Shown: in pieces, positions 1 through 7,055 of the stretch | Numbering within the stretch: the first letter of the stretch is position 1 | Layout of the letters: every line of letters starts with the position of its first letter | Origin: Candidatus Aenigmatarchaeota archaeon | GTDB taxonomy: Archaea > Aenigmatarchaeota > Aenigmatarchaeia > QMZP01 | Assembly (NCBI GenBank): GCA_026397335.1 | Contig: JAPLVB010000016.1 | Span: 1 to 34,026, forward strand | DNA length: 34,026 nt | Direction of reading: 5' to 3' | Made by a program: the position numbers and the translations under genes | The notes under the pieces: generated by a model | What the model was told of the DNA's origin: nothing | The model's database searches: none | Seen by the model: only the letters and a program-made list of their open reading frames with translations

Positions 1-395
1 GGCCATTTCCCCACATCATCACGAGCTAGCACAAATGTCGTTTCATCGTTTTCCAGATCAAGAAGTTTTTGGAACTCTCTAGAGGGCATATTCCCGTAGC
101 CATGCATGCCTAGGTTTCCATAACCTTCTAGCGCTTGTCTGACATCCGGTTGGTTTGGGAGGTAATCATGTGAAAAAACAACAAGCGGTACACCGCCCCT
201 GCTTTTCCCTCTTACACGCAAGCTTAAAGAGGTATATGGGTACAGCCAGATTTCATCATCCTCGGGTGCCGTTATTCTCCTGTCAGCGATTTCCGGCATG
301 GAAAACACCCTGTACCCAGACTCTAGGCAAGAACGCACCGCCCTAATGACACCACCGTCTTTGCCTCTGCCCGTGAATCCTTTCACGTCTTCCAT
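1..395 (-). CDS. Hypothetical protein, 3' end beyond the window
   Basis: Reading the minus strand from the ATG at 395 gives an uninterrupted frame to the window edge (131 codons, C-terminus missing). It begins MEDVKGFTGRGKDGG and continues with a mixed soluble sequence, including a segment reading VPLVVFSHDYLP. I do not recognise a family. No signal peptide or membrane segment is visible. An A/T-rich stretch (CTTAAAAGATTTAG on the minus strand, about 406-420) lies 10-25 nt upstream and could be its promoter, diverging from the ferredoxin promoter. The long open frame with balanced amino-acid use supports coding; the function is unknown. Confidence 0.6.
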   Translation of the reverse strand, partial: MEDVKGFTGRGKDGGVIRAVRSCLESGYRVFSMPEIADRRITAPEDDEIWLYPYTSLSLRVRGKSRGGVPLVVFSHDYLPNQPDVRQALEGYGNLGMHGYGNMPSREFQKLLDLENDETTFVLARDDVGKW

Positions 396-471
396 CGTTT
401 TGATATGGGGCTAAATCTTTTAAGCTGATTGTACAAGTCGGGCCTAGAAACATCAATATAACAGCGTTATA

Positions 472-479
472 TTTATATA
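472..479 (+). promoter_or_regulatory. TATA box for the ferredoxin transcript
   Basis: A tttatata element sits in a strongly A/T-rich patch. Initiation about 25 nt downstream would leave a leader of about 78 nt, and the gene has a clear GGAGGT ribosome binding site at 568-573, unlike the many leaderless genes here. Confidence 0.45.
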
Positions 480-579
480 CCTTCGGCATATATTATTCTT
501 AAACCAAATATGTTCCATTAAGTCGATTGACCTTAACCAATATGACCCAGTCGACATTCCAAGAATCGGAGGTTTTATC

Positions 580-783
580 ATGCTAGGAAAGATAGGACAC
601 AAGTTCCCGCAGGTTGACCTGAAGAAGTGTACAGGATGCGGCACATGCAAATCTGTATGTCCGGCAAACGTTTTCGAGATAAAGAAAAACAAATCAGTGG
701 TCGCGAGACCGCAGGACTGCCTTGAGTGCGGCTCATGTGTGGCGAACTGCCCGCAAGAGGCGATAAAACTGGTTGCAGGCTGA
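580..783 (+). CDS. 2x[4Fe-4S] ferredoxin-like protein
   Basis: A 67-residue protein with two bacterial-type ferredoxin motifs: CTGCGTCKSVCP around residues 17-27 and CLECGSCVANCP around residues 48-58. Each has the CxxCxxCxxxCP spacing that binds one [4Fe-4S] cluster. It should act as a small cytoplasmic electron carrier. The start is fixed by GGAGGT 6 nt upstream. It lies 65 nt before the cysteine desulfurase gene and is separated from it by a short hairpin, so it may serve the Fe-S/sulfur cluster downstream or be a general redox partner. The length is typical for an 8-Cys ferredoxin; the specific electron partner cannot be read from the sequence. Confidence 0.9.
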   Translation: MLGKIGHKFPQVDLKKCTGCGTCKSVCPANVFEIKKNKSVVARPQDCLECGSCVANCPQEAIKLVAG

Positions 784-792
784 ATGTGAGAA

Positions 793-815
793 AGAAAGCG
801 GCTTCGCCACTTTCT
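793..815 (+). repeat. GAAG-type hairpin after the ferredoxin gene (degenerate copy)
   Basis: Arms AGAAAG and CTTTCT flank an inner GGC/GCC pair with a TTC loop and one C/A mismatch. It begins 10 nt after the ferredoxin stop codon. It resembles the other GAAG/CTTC hairpins of the window, with GAAAG/CTTTC ends instead. Confidence 0.5.
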
Positions 816-848
816 AACTAATTCCAAATTCAAAAATATCGTGAGTTT

Positions 849-1994
849 ATGAAAAGGATTTATCTGGACCATGCGGCTACCACTGCCGTCGCGAAGGAAG
901 TGTTCCAGGCTATGCAGCCGTTCTTCAGCGAAAAGTACGGGAACGCTTCCAGCCTCTATTCGCTCGGAAGGGAAGCCAAGGAAGCGATAGAGGACAGCAG
1001 GGCAATAGCCGCCAAAGTCATAGGCGCGGAACCGCGGGAGATAATATTCACCTCAGGCGGCTCAGAATCCGACAATATGGTCCTTCGCGGAATCCCCGAA
1101 GCAGGAGATCACATAATAACAAGCGCATTCGAGCACCATGCGGTTTTGCACACGTGCCAGGCGCTCGAGAAAGAGGGAGTAAAGGTAACATATTTACCCG
1201 TAACGAAAGACGGGTTTGTGAGGACAGAAGATGTAAAGAAGGCAATAACCAAGAACACGAAGCTGATTTCAATAATGCATGCGAACAATGAGATAGGCAC
1301 AATCCAGCCGATTGCAGAGATTGGAAAAATCTGCAGGGAGTCAGGTGTACTGTTCCACACGGATGCTGTCCAGACATATGGCAAGATCCCGATTGACATA
1401 AAGAACATAGATTTCCTCTCTGCCTCTGGTCACAAGCTTTACGGCCCTAAAGGGATAGGATGCCTTTACATGAAAAGCGGAGTCTCCCTGAAGCCCCTCA
1501 TAACAGGAGGCTCGCAGGAGCACAAGATGAGAGCAGGGACAGAAAACGCAGCAGGGATTGTGGGATTCGGAAAAGCCTCGGAACTCGCAATGAAAAACAT
1601 GGGAAAGGAAGCGGCATACGAGACAAAGCTCAGGGACATGCTGATAGATGATGTCCTAAGGATAGAAGATTCATGGCTGAACGGCTCAAGGAAGAACAGG
1701 CTTCCGAACAACACGAACTTAGGATTTGATTACATAGAAGGCGAGTCGATTATACTTCACTTGGACATAAAAGGGATAGCGGCCTCAACCGGAAGCGCGT
1801 GCTCCAGCGAGTCGCTCACGCCCTCTCACGTGCTGACCGCAATAGGGCTCAGCCCGGTTAAGGCACACGGCTCCCTCAGGATGACCTTGGGGAAGGACAA
1901 CACGAAAGAGGAGATAAATTATGTTTTGGGCGTGCTTCCAGGGATTGTGGAGAATCTCAGGAAGATAAGCCCCATGAAACTCGCAAGGAGATGA
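849..1994 (+). CDS. iscS: Cysteine desulfurase (IscS/NifS family)
   Basis: A 381-residue PLP-dependent class V aminotransferase fold. The N-terminus IYLDHAATT is the family hallmark. The PLP-binding lysine is in SASGHKLYGPKG (about residue 196), and the catalytic cysteine is in GSACSSES (Cys about 318). The enzyme converts cysteine to alanine and leaves a persulfide on the active-site cysteine for Fe-S assembly and probably tRNA thiolation. Length and motif spacing match IscS/NifS. It heads a tight gene group: the DUF1858 gene starts 4 nt after its stop, then a PQ-loop protein and IscU, so it very likely supplies sulfur to that scaffold. Cytoplasmic. Confidence 0.95.
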   Translation: MKRIYLDHAATTAVAKEVFQAMQPFFSEKYGNASSLYSLGREAKEAIEDSRAIAAKVIGAEPREIIFTSGGSESDNMVLRGIPEAGDHIITSAFEHHAVLHTCQALEKEGVKVTYLPVTKDGFVRTEDVKKAITKNTKLISIMHANNEIGTIQPIAEIGKICRESGVLFHTDAVQTYGKIPIDIKNIDFLSASGHKLYGPKGIGCLYMKSGVSLKPLITGGSQEHKMRAGTENAAGIVGFGKASELAMKNMGKEAAYETKLRDMLIDDVLRIEDSWLNGSRKNRLPNNTNLGFDYIEGESIILHLDIKGIAASTGSACSSESLTPSHVLTAIGLSPVKAHGSLRMTLGKDNTKEEINYVLGVLPGIVENLRKISPMKLARR

Positions 1995-1998
1995 TAGA

Positions 1999-2274
1999 AT
2001 GAAATCCAAAACTATTAAAAAGAAGCCAGCAGCTTCCAAGAAACCTGCAGCCAAACCAGCGCAGGCAAAACAAATTATAACGAAGGACATGGGCTTTGCC
2101 GAGGTCCTGCAGAGGTTCCCGCAGACCATGCCCGTTTTCGGTAAATATGGAATGCACTGCATAGGCTGCTCGATGTCCGCGTTCGAGACGATAGAGCAGG
2201 GCGCTCTCGCGCACAGGATAGACGTCAAGAAGTTCGTGGACGACCTCAACAAGGCTGCAGGAGCGAAAGCATAG
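1999..2274 (+). CDS. DUF1858 (hybrid-cluster-associated redox disulfide) protein
   Basis: A 91-residue protein. The first ~30 residues are a Lys/Ala/Pro-rich tail (KKKPAASKKPAAKPAQ). The rest matches the DUF1858 pattern: ITKDMGFAEVLQRFPQTMPVF, then a CIGC motif in GMHCIGCSMS (about residue 54), then a helical end. Family members carry a redox-active CxxC and often sit next to redox or sulfur genes; the exact reaction is not established. It lies between the cysteine desulfurase and IscU genes with only 4-8 nt gaps, so I infer a thiol or persulfide relay role in this cluster. The basic N-terminal tail is an unusual addition, possibly for RNA or membrane contact. Confidence 0.8.
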   Translation: MKSKTIKKKPAASKKPAAKPAQAKQIITKDMGFAEVLQRFPQTMPVFGKYGMHCIGCSMSAFETIEQGALAHRIDVKKFVDDLNKAAGAKA

Positions 2275-2282
2275 GTGAATGG

Positions 2283-2543
2283 ATGATATCACTTGAAATA
2301 ATAGGAACGATAGGGCTTATAGCAGTCGCATGCGCCTGGATTCCTGAAACCATAAGAACCCTGAAGACGAAGAAATCCGGCCTGGAACCGAAGTTCAACC
2401 TGGTGTATGTTGCGGGGAGCCTGTTGCTCGTGGCCTACTCGGTTGGCATAAACGACATGATATTCATAGCGCTTAACTCGTTCGCATCCATAATGTCATT
2501 GATCAATCTTTATTACACGATAAAGGAGAAAAGAAGGCGATAG
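2283..2543 (+). CDS. SemiSWEET/PQ-loop small membrane protein
   Basis: An 86-residue protein with three predicted membrane helices (about residues 4-20, 40-56, 60-78). The WIPETIRTLKTKKS segment after helix 1 is the PQ-loop signature of SemiSWEET/MtN3-type transporters, and the length is right for a three-helix SemiSWEET that works as a dimer. Such proteins move small solutes, sugars in characterised cases. Its start lies 8 nt after the DUF1858 stop, and the IscU start is 1 nt after its stop, so the three are probably one transcript. A transporter inside an Fe-S assembly operon is unusual; the substrate (perhaps a sulfur amino acid) is inference only. Confidence 0.7.
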   Translation: MISLEIIGTIGLIAVACAWIPETIRTLKTKKSGLEPKFNLVYVAGSLLLVAYSVGINDMIFIALNSFASIMSLINLYYTIKEKRRR

Positions 2544-2544
2544 C

Positions 2545-2970
2545 ATGTACTCGAAAGAAGTGATGGAGCATTTCCAGCACCCGCACAATATGGGGGAGAT
2601 TAAAAACCCGGATGGTGTAGGGACTGTGGGAAACCCACAATGTGGAGATGTAATGAAGATTTTTATAAAGGTAGAAAAAGGAAAGGACGGAAAGGAAAGG
2701 CTGAAGGATATAAAAGTCCAGACATACGGATGCGTGGCCGCACTTGCGACCTCTTCCATGATAACCGACCTTGCCATGGGCAAGACCCTGGACGAAGCCC
2801 TCAAAATCTCCAACAAGCAGATAGCTGAAGCCCTCAAAGGCCTCCCTCCCATAAAGATGCACTGCTCAGTCCTGGCAGCGGATGCGCTGCACAGTGCGAT
2901 TGAGGACTACCGGAAGAAAGGCGCAAGGCGCATTCAGCCGAAGGAATCGAAAGCAAAAGCCAGAAGATAG
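2545..2970 (+). CDS. iscU: Fe-S cluster assembly scaffold IscU/NifU N-terminal type
   Basis: A 141-residue IscU-like scaffold. Its three cluster-ligand cysteines are visible: NPQCGD (Cys33, with the conserved Asp two residues later), YGCVAALATSS (Cys63) and HCSVLA (Cys107). The opening YSKEVMEHFQHPHNMG is typical of the family. It assembles transient [2Fe-2S]/[4Fe-4S] clusters using sulfur from the IscS encoded upstream. The C-terminal ~20 residues (RRIQPKESKAKARR) form a basic tail. The start overlaps the previous operon gene by spacing of 1 nt. This is the bacterial-type ISC pair rather than the SUF route common in archaea. Confidence 0.93.
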   Translation: MYSKEVMEHFQHPHNMGEIKNPDGVGTVGNPQCGDVMKIFIKVEKGKDGKERLKDIKVQTYGCVAALATSSMITDLAMGKTLDEALKISNKQIAEALKGLPPIKMHCSVLAADALHSAIEDYRKKGARRIQPKESKAKARR

Positions 2971-2980
2971 GATGCGGACT

Positions 2981-2989
2981 TTTTATAAA
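2981..2989 (+). promoter_or_regulatory. TATA box for the ZIP transporter gene
   Basis: A ttttataaa element centred 25 nt before the ATG at 3010, with no ribosome binding site between. This spacing puts transcription initiation on or near the start codon, i.e. a leaderless mRNA. Confidence 0.6.
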
Positions 2990-3009
2990 CAGGCCATGCA
3001 ATTACAATT

Positions 3010-3764
3010 ATGCTCGAAACCTGGCTCTATTCGCTTGCAAGCGTGATTATCGTCAGCCTTATTTCTCTGATAGGAGTTTCCACTCTTGCGCTCAAGGATT
3101 CTACCCTGAGAAAGATACTGCTATATTTTGTAAGCTTCTCAGCTGGCGCGCTGCTGGGTGACGCCTTTATCCATCTGCTGCCTGATGCGGTGGAATCAGG
3201 ATTCACTGTGCAGATTTCACTTGCAATACTTTTCGGGATATTGTTCTCCTTTGTTGTGGAAAAGGTTGTGCACTGGCGCCATTGCCACATGCCAGTCTCA
3301 AAAGACCATCCGCATACATTCGCCTACATGAACCTTTTCGGGGATGGTGTCCACAACTTCATAGACGGCCTGATAATAGGCGCAAGCTATATCGCGAGCA
3401 TACCTGTGGGCATAGCCACCACCCTCGCTGTCATCTTTCATGAAATTCCCCAGGAGATAGGGGATTTCGGGGTTTTGCTGCACGGAGGATTTGGAAAGAG
3501 AAAAGCCCTGTTCATGAACTTCCTGACAGCGCTTACTGCAGTCCTGGGACTGCTGCTGCCCTGCTGATAGGAAACATGGGAGGATCAAACCCCTACCTTC
3601 TTGCTTTTGCAGTGGGCACTTTCATATACATAGCAGCAACAGACCTGATACCAGAGCTACACAGGAGCAATGTATGCGAGGGCTTTTCAAAAACCGCTTT
3701 AATCCAGCTCATTTTCTTGGTGCTGGGAATAGCCGTGATGCTTTCGCTTCTGCTGATTGGGTGA
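3010..3764 (+). pseudogene. ZIP-family divalent metal transporter, interrupted by a frameshift near 3550-3570
   Basis: The first frame (3010-3567) gives ~185 residues with several membrane helices and the ZIP metal-site motifs HNFIDG (helix 4) and HEIPQE (helix 5). It ends at a TGA just after LTAVLGLLLPC. The -1 frame continues the family sequence without a gap (ALLIGN, then GGSNPYLLAFAVGTFIYIAA and DLIPELH) to a stop at 3764, supplying the last helices. The join lies in a CTG-repeat tract around 3550-3563, where one base appears to be missing. The intact protein would import Zn2+/Fe2+ or similar across the cytoplasmic membrane. Metal supply would suit the Fe-S cluster genes just upstream. 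A sequencing indel, a real pseudogene or a -1 shift are all possible; I see no classic slippery heptamer. Confidence 0.85.
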
Positions 3765-3812
3765 GAAGACCACTGTTTGTGCTCTGATGATGATTTTACA
3801 TCTTTGAGAATT

Positions 3813-4295
3813 TCATTTCAATTTTATCCTGTTGGTCAGGCCGTGCCTTTCCTTCAGTATCAAATTCTTGTTCTCTAGGCTGGCAAGCGCCCTTGTCATC
3901 TTGACCTTTGTCATGGAAGTTTTCAATACCAGTGCATTCTGGAGCATCTCCCCTTTTGCATCTATTATCTCCTGAAAAACTCTTTTCTCATCGCCCCTCA
4001 ATAACGGGATAACCATCTCATACTTATTTTCAATCTTCTTCTGGCTGATGGACTTTAAGAATTCATCAGTGTCTGACTTGAAATAAAGGTATATGACAGT
4101 CGAGCCTATGAGGAATGATGCCACAATAAGCGTCAACACCTGAAATATTGAAAAATATTCTGATGTCTGGGTCACAACCTCCTGTCCTGTCTCAAGGATT
4201 ATCTGGATTGGCTGCGGCGTGAAGAGCTGGTTGATAACTAGGAATAAAGAAACCACAAGTATTACAATAGATATTATCACTTTGAACTGCTTCAT
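3813..4295 (-). CDS. Membrane-anchored winged-helix transcriptional regulator
   Basis: A 160-residue protein with two membrane helices (about residues 6-24 and 50-70) followed by a cytoplasmic domain. The last ~65 residues (from LRGDEKRVFQEIIDAKGEM through NLILKERHGLTNRIKLK) look like a MarR/TrmB-like winged helix, with a recognition helix around SMTKVKMTRALASL and a wing near KERHGLTNRI. The topology, TM-TM-wHTH, is a known archaeal type of membrane-tethered regulator that could sense a surface or membrane signal. Its own promoter carries a palindrome also found before the divergent ABC operon, so it probably controls both. The ligand is unknown. Confidence 0.8.
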   Translation of the reverse strand: MKQFKVIISIVILVVSLFLVINQLFTPQPIQIILETGQEVVTQTSEYFSIFQVLTLIVASFLIGSTVIYLYFKSDTDEFLKSISQKKIENKYEMVIPLLRGDEKRVFQEIIDAKGEMLQNALVLKTSMTKVKMTRALASLENKNLILKERHGLTNRIKLK

Positions 4296-4315
4296 AGCTT
4301 TAAAATTGTAGCACA

Positions 4316-4326
4316 GATATAAATTT
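4316..4326 (-). promoter_or_regulatory. TATA box for the membrane-anchored regulator
   Basis: On the minus strand AAATTTATATC is centred 26 nt from the regulator ATG at 4295, indicating a leaderless mRNA. The 20-bp palindrome at 4340-4359 begins 13 nt upstream of it. Confidence 0.6.
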
Positions 4327-4339
4327 CTTTTGCCAGTGA

Positions 4340-4359
4340 GGTTTCACTGAATTGAAACC
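4340..4359. promoter_or_regulatory. Palindromic operator GGTTTCA-N6-TGAAACC (copy 1)
   Basis: Perfect 7-bp inverted repeat with a 6-nt spacer in the divergent region between the regulator and the zinc-ribbon gene. Upstream of the regulator TATA box. The same half-sites and spacer occur at 4686-4705. Confidence 0.65.
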
Positions 4360-4382
4360 AATTACGCGAAATCGGGATATAT

Positions 4383-4389
4383 GGTTTCA
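4383..4389 (+). promoter_or_regulatory. Single operator half-site GGTTTCA
   Basis: A lone GGTTTCA touching the downstream side of the gatatat TATA-like element (4376-4382) of the zinc-ribbon gene, where a bound protein would block rather than assist initiation. Confidence 0.35.
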
Positions 4390-4429
4390 GCTAATTTAGA
4401 AAGAGTTTATTTGAAAAAAGGTGATAAAA

Positions 4430-4588
4430 ATGAGTGTTTCTTGCCCGAACTGCGGAAGCAAGTCTGCTGATTTAAAGGCTAAGAAAACTATGTACAGCGA
4501 GATAGTGCAGTATTATGAATGCAATTTCTGCAAGATGCTGTTCATAGCATGCAAACATCTGGAAAAAATAAATCCAGTCACGATTTAG
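4430..4588 (+). CDS. Small zinc-ribbon protein
   Basis: A 52-residue protein. It has CPNC at residues 5-8 and CNFC at about residues 31-34, the spacing of a zinc ribbon, plus a further Cys (IACKHL). It starts with MSVSCPNCGSKSADLKA. An AGGTGAT ribosome binding site lies 5 nt upstream. A TATA-like element (4376-4382) is overlapped on its downstream side by an operator half-site, so it may belong to the regulon of the divergent membrane regulator. The function is unknown; nucleic-acid binding or a metal-handling role would both fit. Confidence 0.7.
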   Translation: MSVSCPNCGSKSADLKAKKTMYSEIVQYYECNFCKMLFIACKHLEKINPVTI

Positions 4589-4685
4589 TTGGGAATGCAA
4601 AAACCAATTGGAGTTTAAGGTTGCAGTAGATTTGGCCTAGGAATGATTATGGACACACAATTTCCAGAAAGAGATCCAAAGGAAA

Positions 4686-4705
4686 GGTTTCATAAAAATG
4701 AAACA
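4686..4705. promoter_or_regulatory. Palindromic operator GGTTTCA-N6-TGAAACA (copy 2)
   Basis: Same half-sites and same 6-nt spacer as copy 1 (one end-base mismatch). It ends 11 nt before the TATA box of the ABC operon. This is the same geometry as at the regulator promoter, suggesting an activator or a shared operator. Confidence 0.65.
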
Positions 4706-4716
4706 TGTTACAAGGT

Positions 4717-4728
4717 AATTATATATTT
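4717..4728 (+). promoter_or_regulatory. TATA box for the ABC operon
   Basis: aattatatattt centred about 27 nt before the ATG at 4750, consistent with a leaderless first gene. Confidence 0.55.
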
Positions 4729-4749
4729 GATTACAAGCAAACGATGATT

Positions 4750-5193
4750 ATGAAAAATAAGAAAGGTAAGAAAGGCAATTCCGGAAAAGAAAGAAACGTG
4801 TGGAAAATGGTATCTGTGGTCTTCATCGCACTATTCATCCTGATACTGGCATGGGGGCTGATGAACACGAGGCCCAGGCCAACTTTCACTGAGCCAACGC
4901 AGGAGCAGATAGATATGGCAAAAGCTATCGTCGCGCAGGACTTGCAGACAAGGGGTGACAACATAGACAATTACGAGGTTTTTGTTACAAACAAAATTGT
5001 CGGGTTTATTGGCAAGCCTCACCCCATGGATGGGATGCCAGACAAAACGCCTATGATGTGCCATGATGAAATGTGCAATCTTAACAATCTTCAGGTTTCA
5101 TTGCAAAGCAACTCAACAGCTTATCTCTACCTTGTAAATATTGATTCAGAAAGGGTTGTCATGCGTTCTTTCACGGAGTGGTTCAACGGGTAA
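4750..5193 (+). CDS. Single-pass membrane protein with a Met/His/Cys-rich patch, ABC operon
   Basis: A 147-residue protein with a basic N-terminus (MKNKKGKKGNSGKER), one membrane helix (about residues 20-38) and an extracellular domain. That domain holds a dense patch of possible soft-metal ligands: HPMDGMPDKTPMMCHDEMC. I do not recognise the family. The ATG at 4750 is chosen from the TATA spacing; ATG codons also exist at 4705 and 4744. It is the first gene of the operon that continues with an ABC ATPase, a CARDB-type surface protein and a MacB-like permease, so it may be a substrate-binding or sensing partner. A metal role is suggested only by the residue composition. Confidence 0.6.
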   Translation: MKNKKGKKGNSGKERNVWKMVSVVFIALFILILAWGLMNTRPRPTFTEPTQEQIDMAKAIVAQDLQTRGDNIDNYEVFVTNKIVGFIGKPHPMDGMPDKTPMMCHDEMCNLNNLQVSLQSNSTAYLYLVNIDSERVVMRSFTEWFNG

Positions 5194-5237
5194 TTTTACA
5201 AGGCCGGATAGGTGAGCTTAGAAGAAAGGGGAAATTT

Positions 5238-5933
5238 ATGCCAGAAGCAAATGAAAAAACTGTGATAGAATTGAAGAACGTCAGCAAGGTTTACCAGATG
5301 GGAGAGGTGGAGGTGAGTGCCCTCAAGAACATAAACATGAAGGTGGAAATGGGAGAATTTGTGGTTGTGATGGGTCCAAGCGGCAGCGGGAAATCAACCT
5401 TAATGAACCTCATAGGATGCCTTGACATTCCCACAGAAGGAAAAATATTCCTGGAAACCCATGATATCTCAAAGCTGAGTGAAAGCCAATTGGCAAGGAT
5501 AAGGGGTAGCAGAATCGGTTTCATATTCCAGTTCTTCAACCTGTATCCGACATTGTCCGTAATAGAAAATGTTGAACTGCCTATGAGAATCCATAATTAT
5601 GATGAAAGGAAAATAAGAGGCAAATCGCTTGAGCTCCTGAAAATGGTGGGGTTGCAGAACAGGAATGACCACCTGCCTTCCCAATTATCAGGCGGGGAAA
5701 TGCAGAGGGTAGCAATTGCGAGGGCGCTTTCCACAGAGCCCTCCATGATTCTGGCGGACGAGCCTACAGGAAACATAGATTCAAAAACATCCCAGGAAAT
5801 TATGCAGTTTTTCAAAAAACTGCACACAGAAAAAAATGAAACGATAATAATAGTCACACATGATCAATCCGTAGCAAAATATGCGCAAAGGATTATCCAT
5901 CTGAAGGATGGGCAAATTAAAGAAGGAGGATGA
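5238..5933 (+). CDS. ABC transporter ATP-binding protein (MacB/LolD type)
   Basis: A 231-residue ATPase from the ATG at 5238, which follows GAAAGGGG. Visible motifs: Walker A GPSGSGKST, Q-loop FQFFNLYPTL, signature LSGGEMQRVAIARAL, Walker B MILADEPTGNID and the switch His in IVTHD. The LADEPTGNLD-like run and early spacing are typical of the MacB/LolD/FtsE group that drives mechanotransmission-type exporters. It pairs with the FtsX/MacB-like permease at 7056. The next gene starts 4 nt after its stop. The substrate is unknown; exported peptides, lipoproteins or surface components are usual for the family. Confidence 0.93.
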   Translation: MPEANEKTVIELKNVSKVYQMGEVEVSALKNINMKVEMGEFVVVMGPSGSGKSTLMNLIGCLDIPTEGKIFLETHDISKLSESQLARIRGSRIGFIFQFFNLYPTLSVIENVELPMRIHNYDERKIRGKSLELLKMVGLQNRNDHLPSQLSGGEMQRVAIARALSTEPSMILADEPTGNIDSKTSQEIMQFFKKLHTEKNETIIIVTHDQSVAKYAQRIIHLKDGQIKEGG

Positions 5934-5937
5934 TAAA

Positions 5938-7028
5938 ATGAAAGGCAAAATTATACTATTAACAGGCTTTGTGTGTTTCTTTCTTGCTATAAACACAATA
6001 AAGGCGGATCTTCCGGATTTAGGCTTTACACTCACAAGATATGATCCATATCCGGCACAGCCTGGAAGCTATCTTGATTTGTGGATTCAGGTCAACAATC
6101 AGGGGCTGGGGGATGCAACAAACCTCGTGGTACAGCTCCAGCCGGAATATCCCTTTTCCGTAGATCCGGGCACGAATGCAACCACACAGATTGGGCAATT
6201 GGGATCATTGGACAGCATTTTGCTTCATTATGTGGTAAGGGTTGATGCAAATGCCGTTACCGGCATAAACGAATTAAAAGTAAGATACCAAACCGGCAGT
6301 AGCATTGGCACATGGAATAGTGTAAACCTTGGTGTATATGTTTTGGGCAAAAATAAGATCAGCGTGAGCGATGTCAGCCCAACGCTCCTGGAACCTGGCA
6401 AACTAACAGGGGTTGTGTTTACCTTGGACAACGCCGGCAGTTCTCCAATAAGGGATTTAACATTCTCATGGAAACAGCCAAATAATTTGATATTGCCTGT
6501 AGGTTCGGACAACAAGAAGTATATAGATTCTATAGCAATAGGGGAACAGGCTAAAATAACTTTCACGATGACAACAAACCCCGATACCACACCAGGCGTT
6601 TATCCAGTTATTTTAACAATGAATTATACTAATGGCAATACAATATCAACTTCTCAGCAACAGGAGCATCATCAACCATCGTCGGGAACCTGAACAGGGG
6701 GGACTATACAACCGCGACATTCCAGATAACAAGCAAGTTTCAAAGGAACGCAACAGCAGGAGGATTCGACCAGGGTATGGCAGCCAACCAGAGCCTTTTG
6801 GTTAAAATATATTACACGGACACCACAGGCCAGAGGCAGTCCATAGAAAAGCAGGTTTCTGTCCCTGCCGGGACTTTCTCAGGCTCGAGTTCAACAACTA
6901 CAAGCACGTACAGCCGGAGTGCCCAGAGCAGCGGTCAGGGGCTCATATATATAATCATCGGCGTGGCAGGGATAGCGGCAATCGTGGGATTCTTCCTTTA
7001 CAGGCAGAGGAAAAAGAAGAAGAAATAG
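5938..7028 (+). pseudogene. CARDB/COG1361-like S-layer-type exported protein, frameshifted near 6650
   Basis: From the ATG at 5938 there is a signal peptide (KGKIILLTGFVCFFLAINTIKA) and then repeated Ig-like CARDB modules (VNNQGLGDATNLVVQL; FTLDNAGSSPIRDLTFSW). This frame stops at 6693 after a short nonsense tail. The -1 frame, open from 6633, continues the fold (GASSTIVGNLNRGDYTTATF), then has a Ser/Thr-rich linker (SGSSSTTTSTYSRS) and a C-terminal membrane helix (about 6940-7000) with a KKKKK stop-transfer end at 7028. One base seems missing near ACTTCTCAGC (6650-6657). The restored protein (~363 residues) is a typical partner of archaeal MacB-like exporters and would sit on the cell surface. 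Confidence 0.8.
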
Positions 7029-7055
7029 GCCGCTGGAATCAAGAGGAGGGTTTAG

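Noticed and set aside
453..872. Long minus-strand frame opposite the ferredoxin
   Set aside because: It is the antisense of the two cysteine motifs of a clear ferredoxin; no ribosome binding site, and the ferredoxin frame is unambiguous.
3781..3812. CTGATGATGATTT as a small-RNA box
   Set aside because: No partner boxes; it lies in a short convergent junction.
4649..4747. Possible 32-codon gene before the ABC operon
   Set aside because: Covers the operator and the TATA box of the ABC operon and has no ribosome binding site; more likely promoter sequence.
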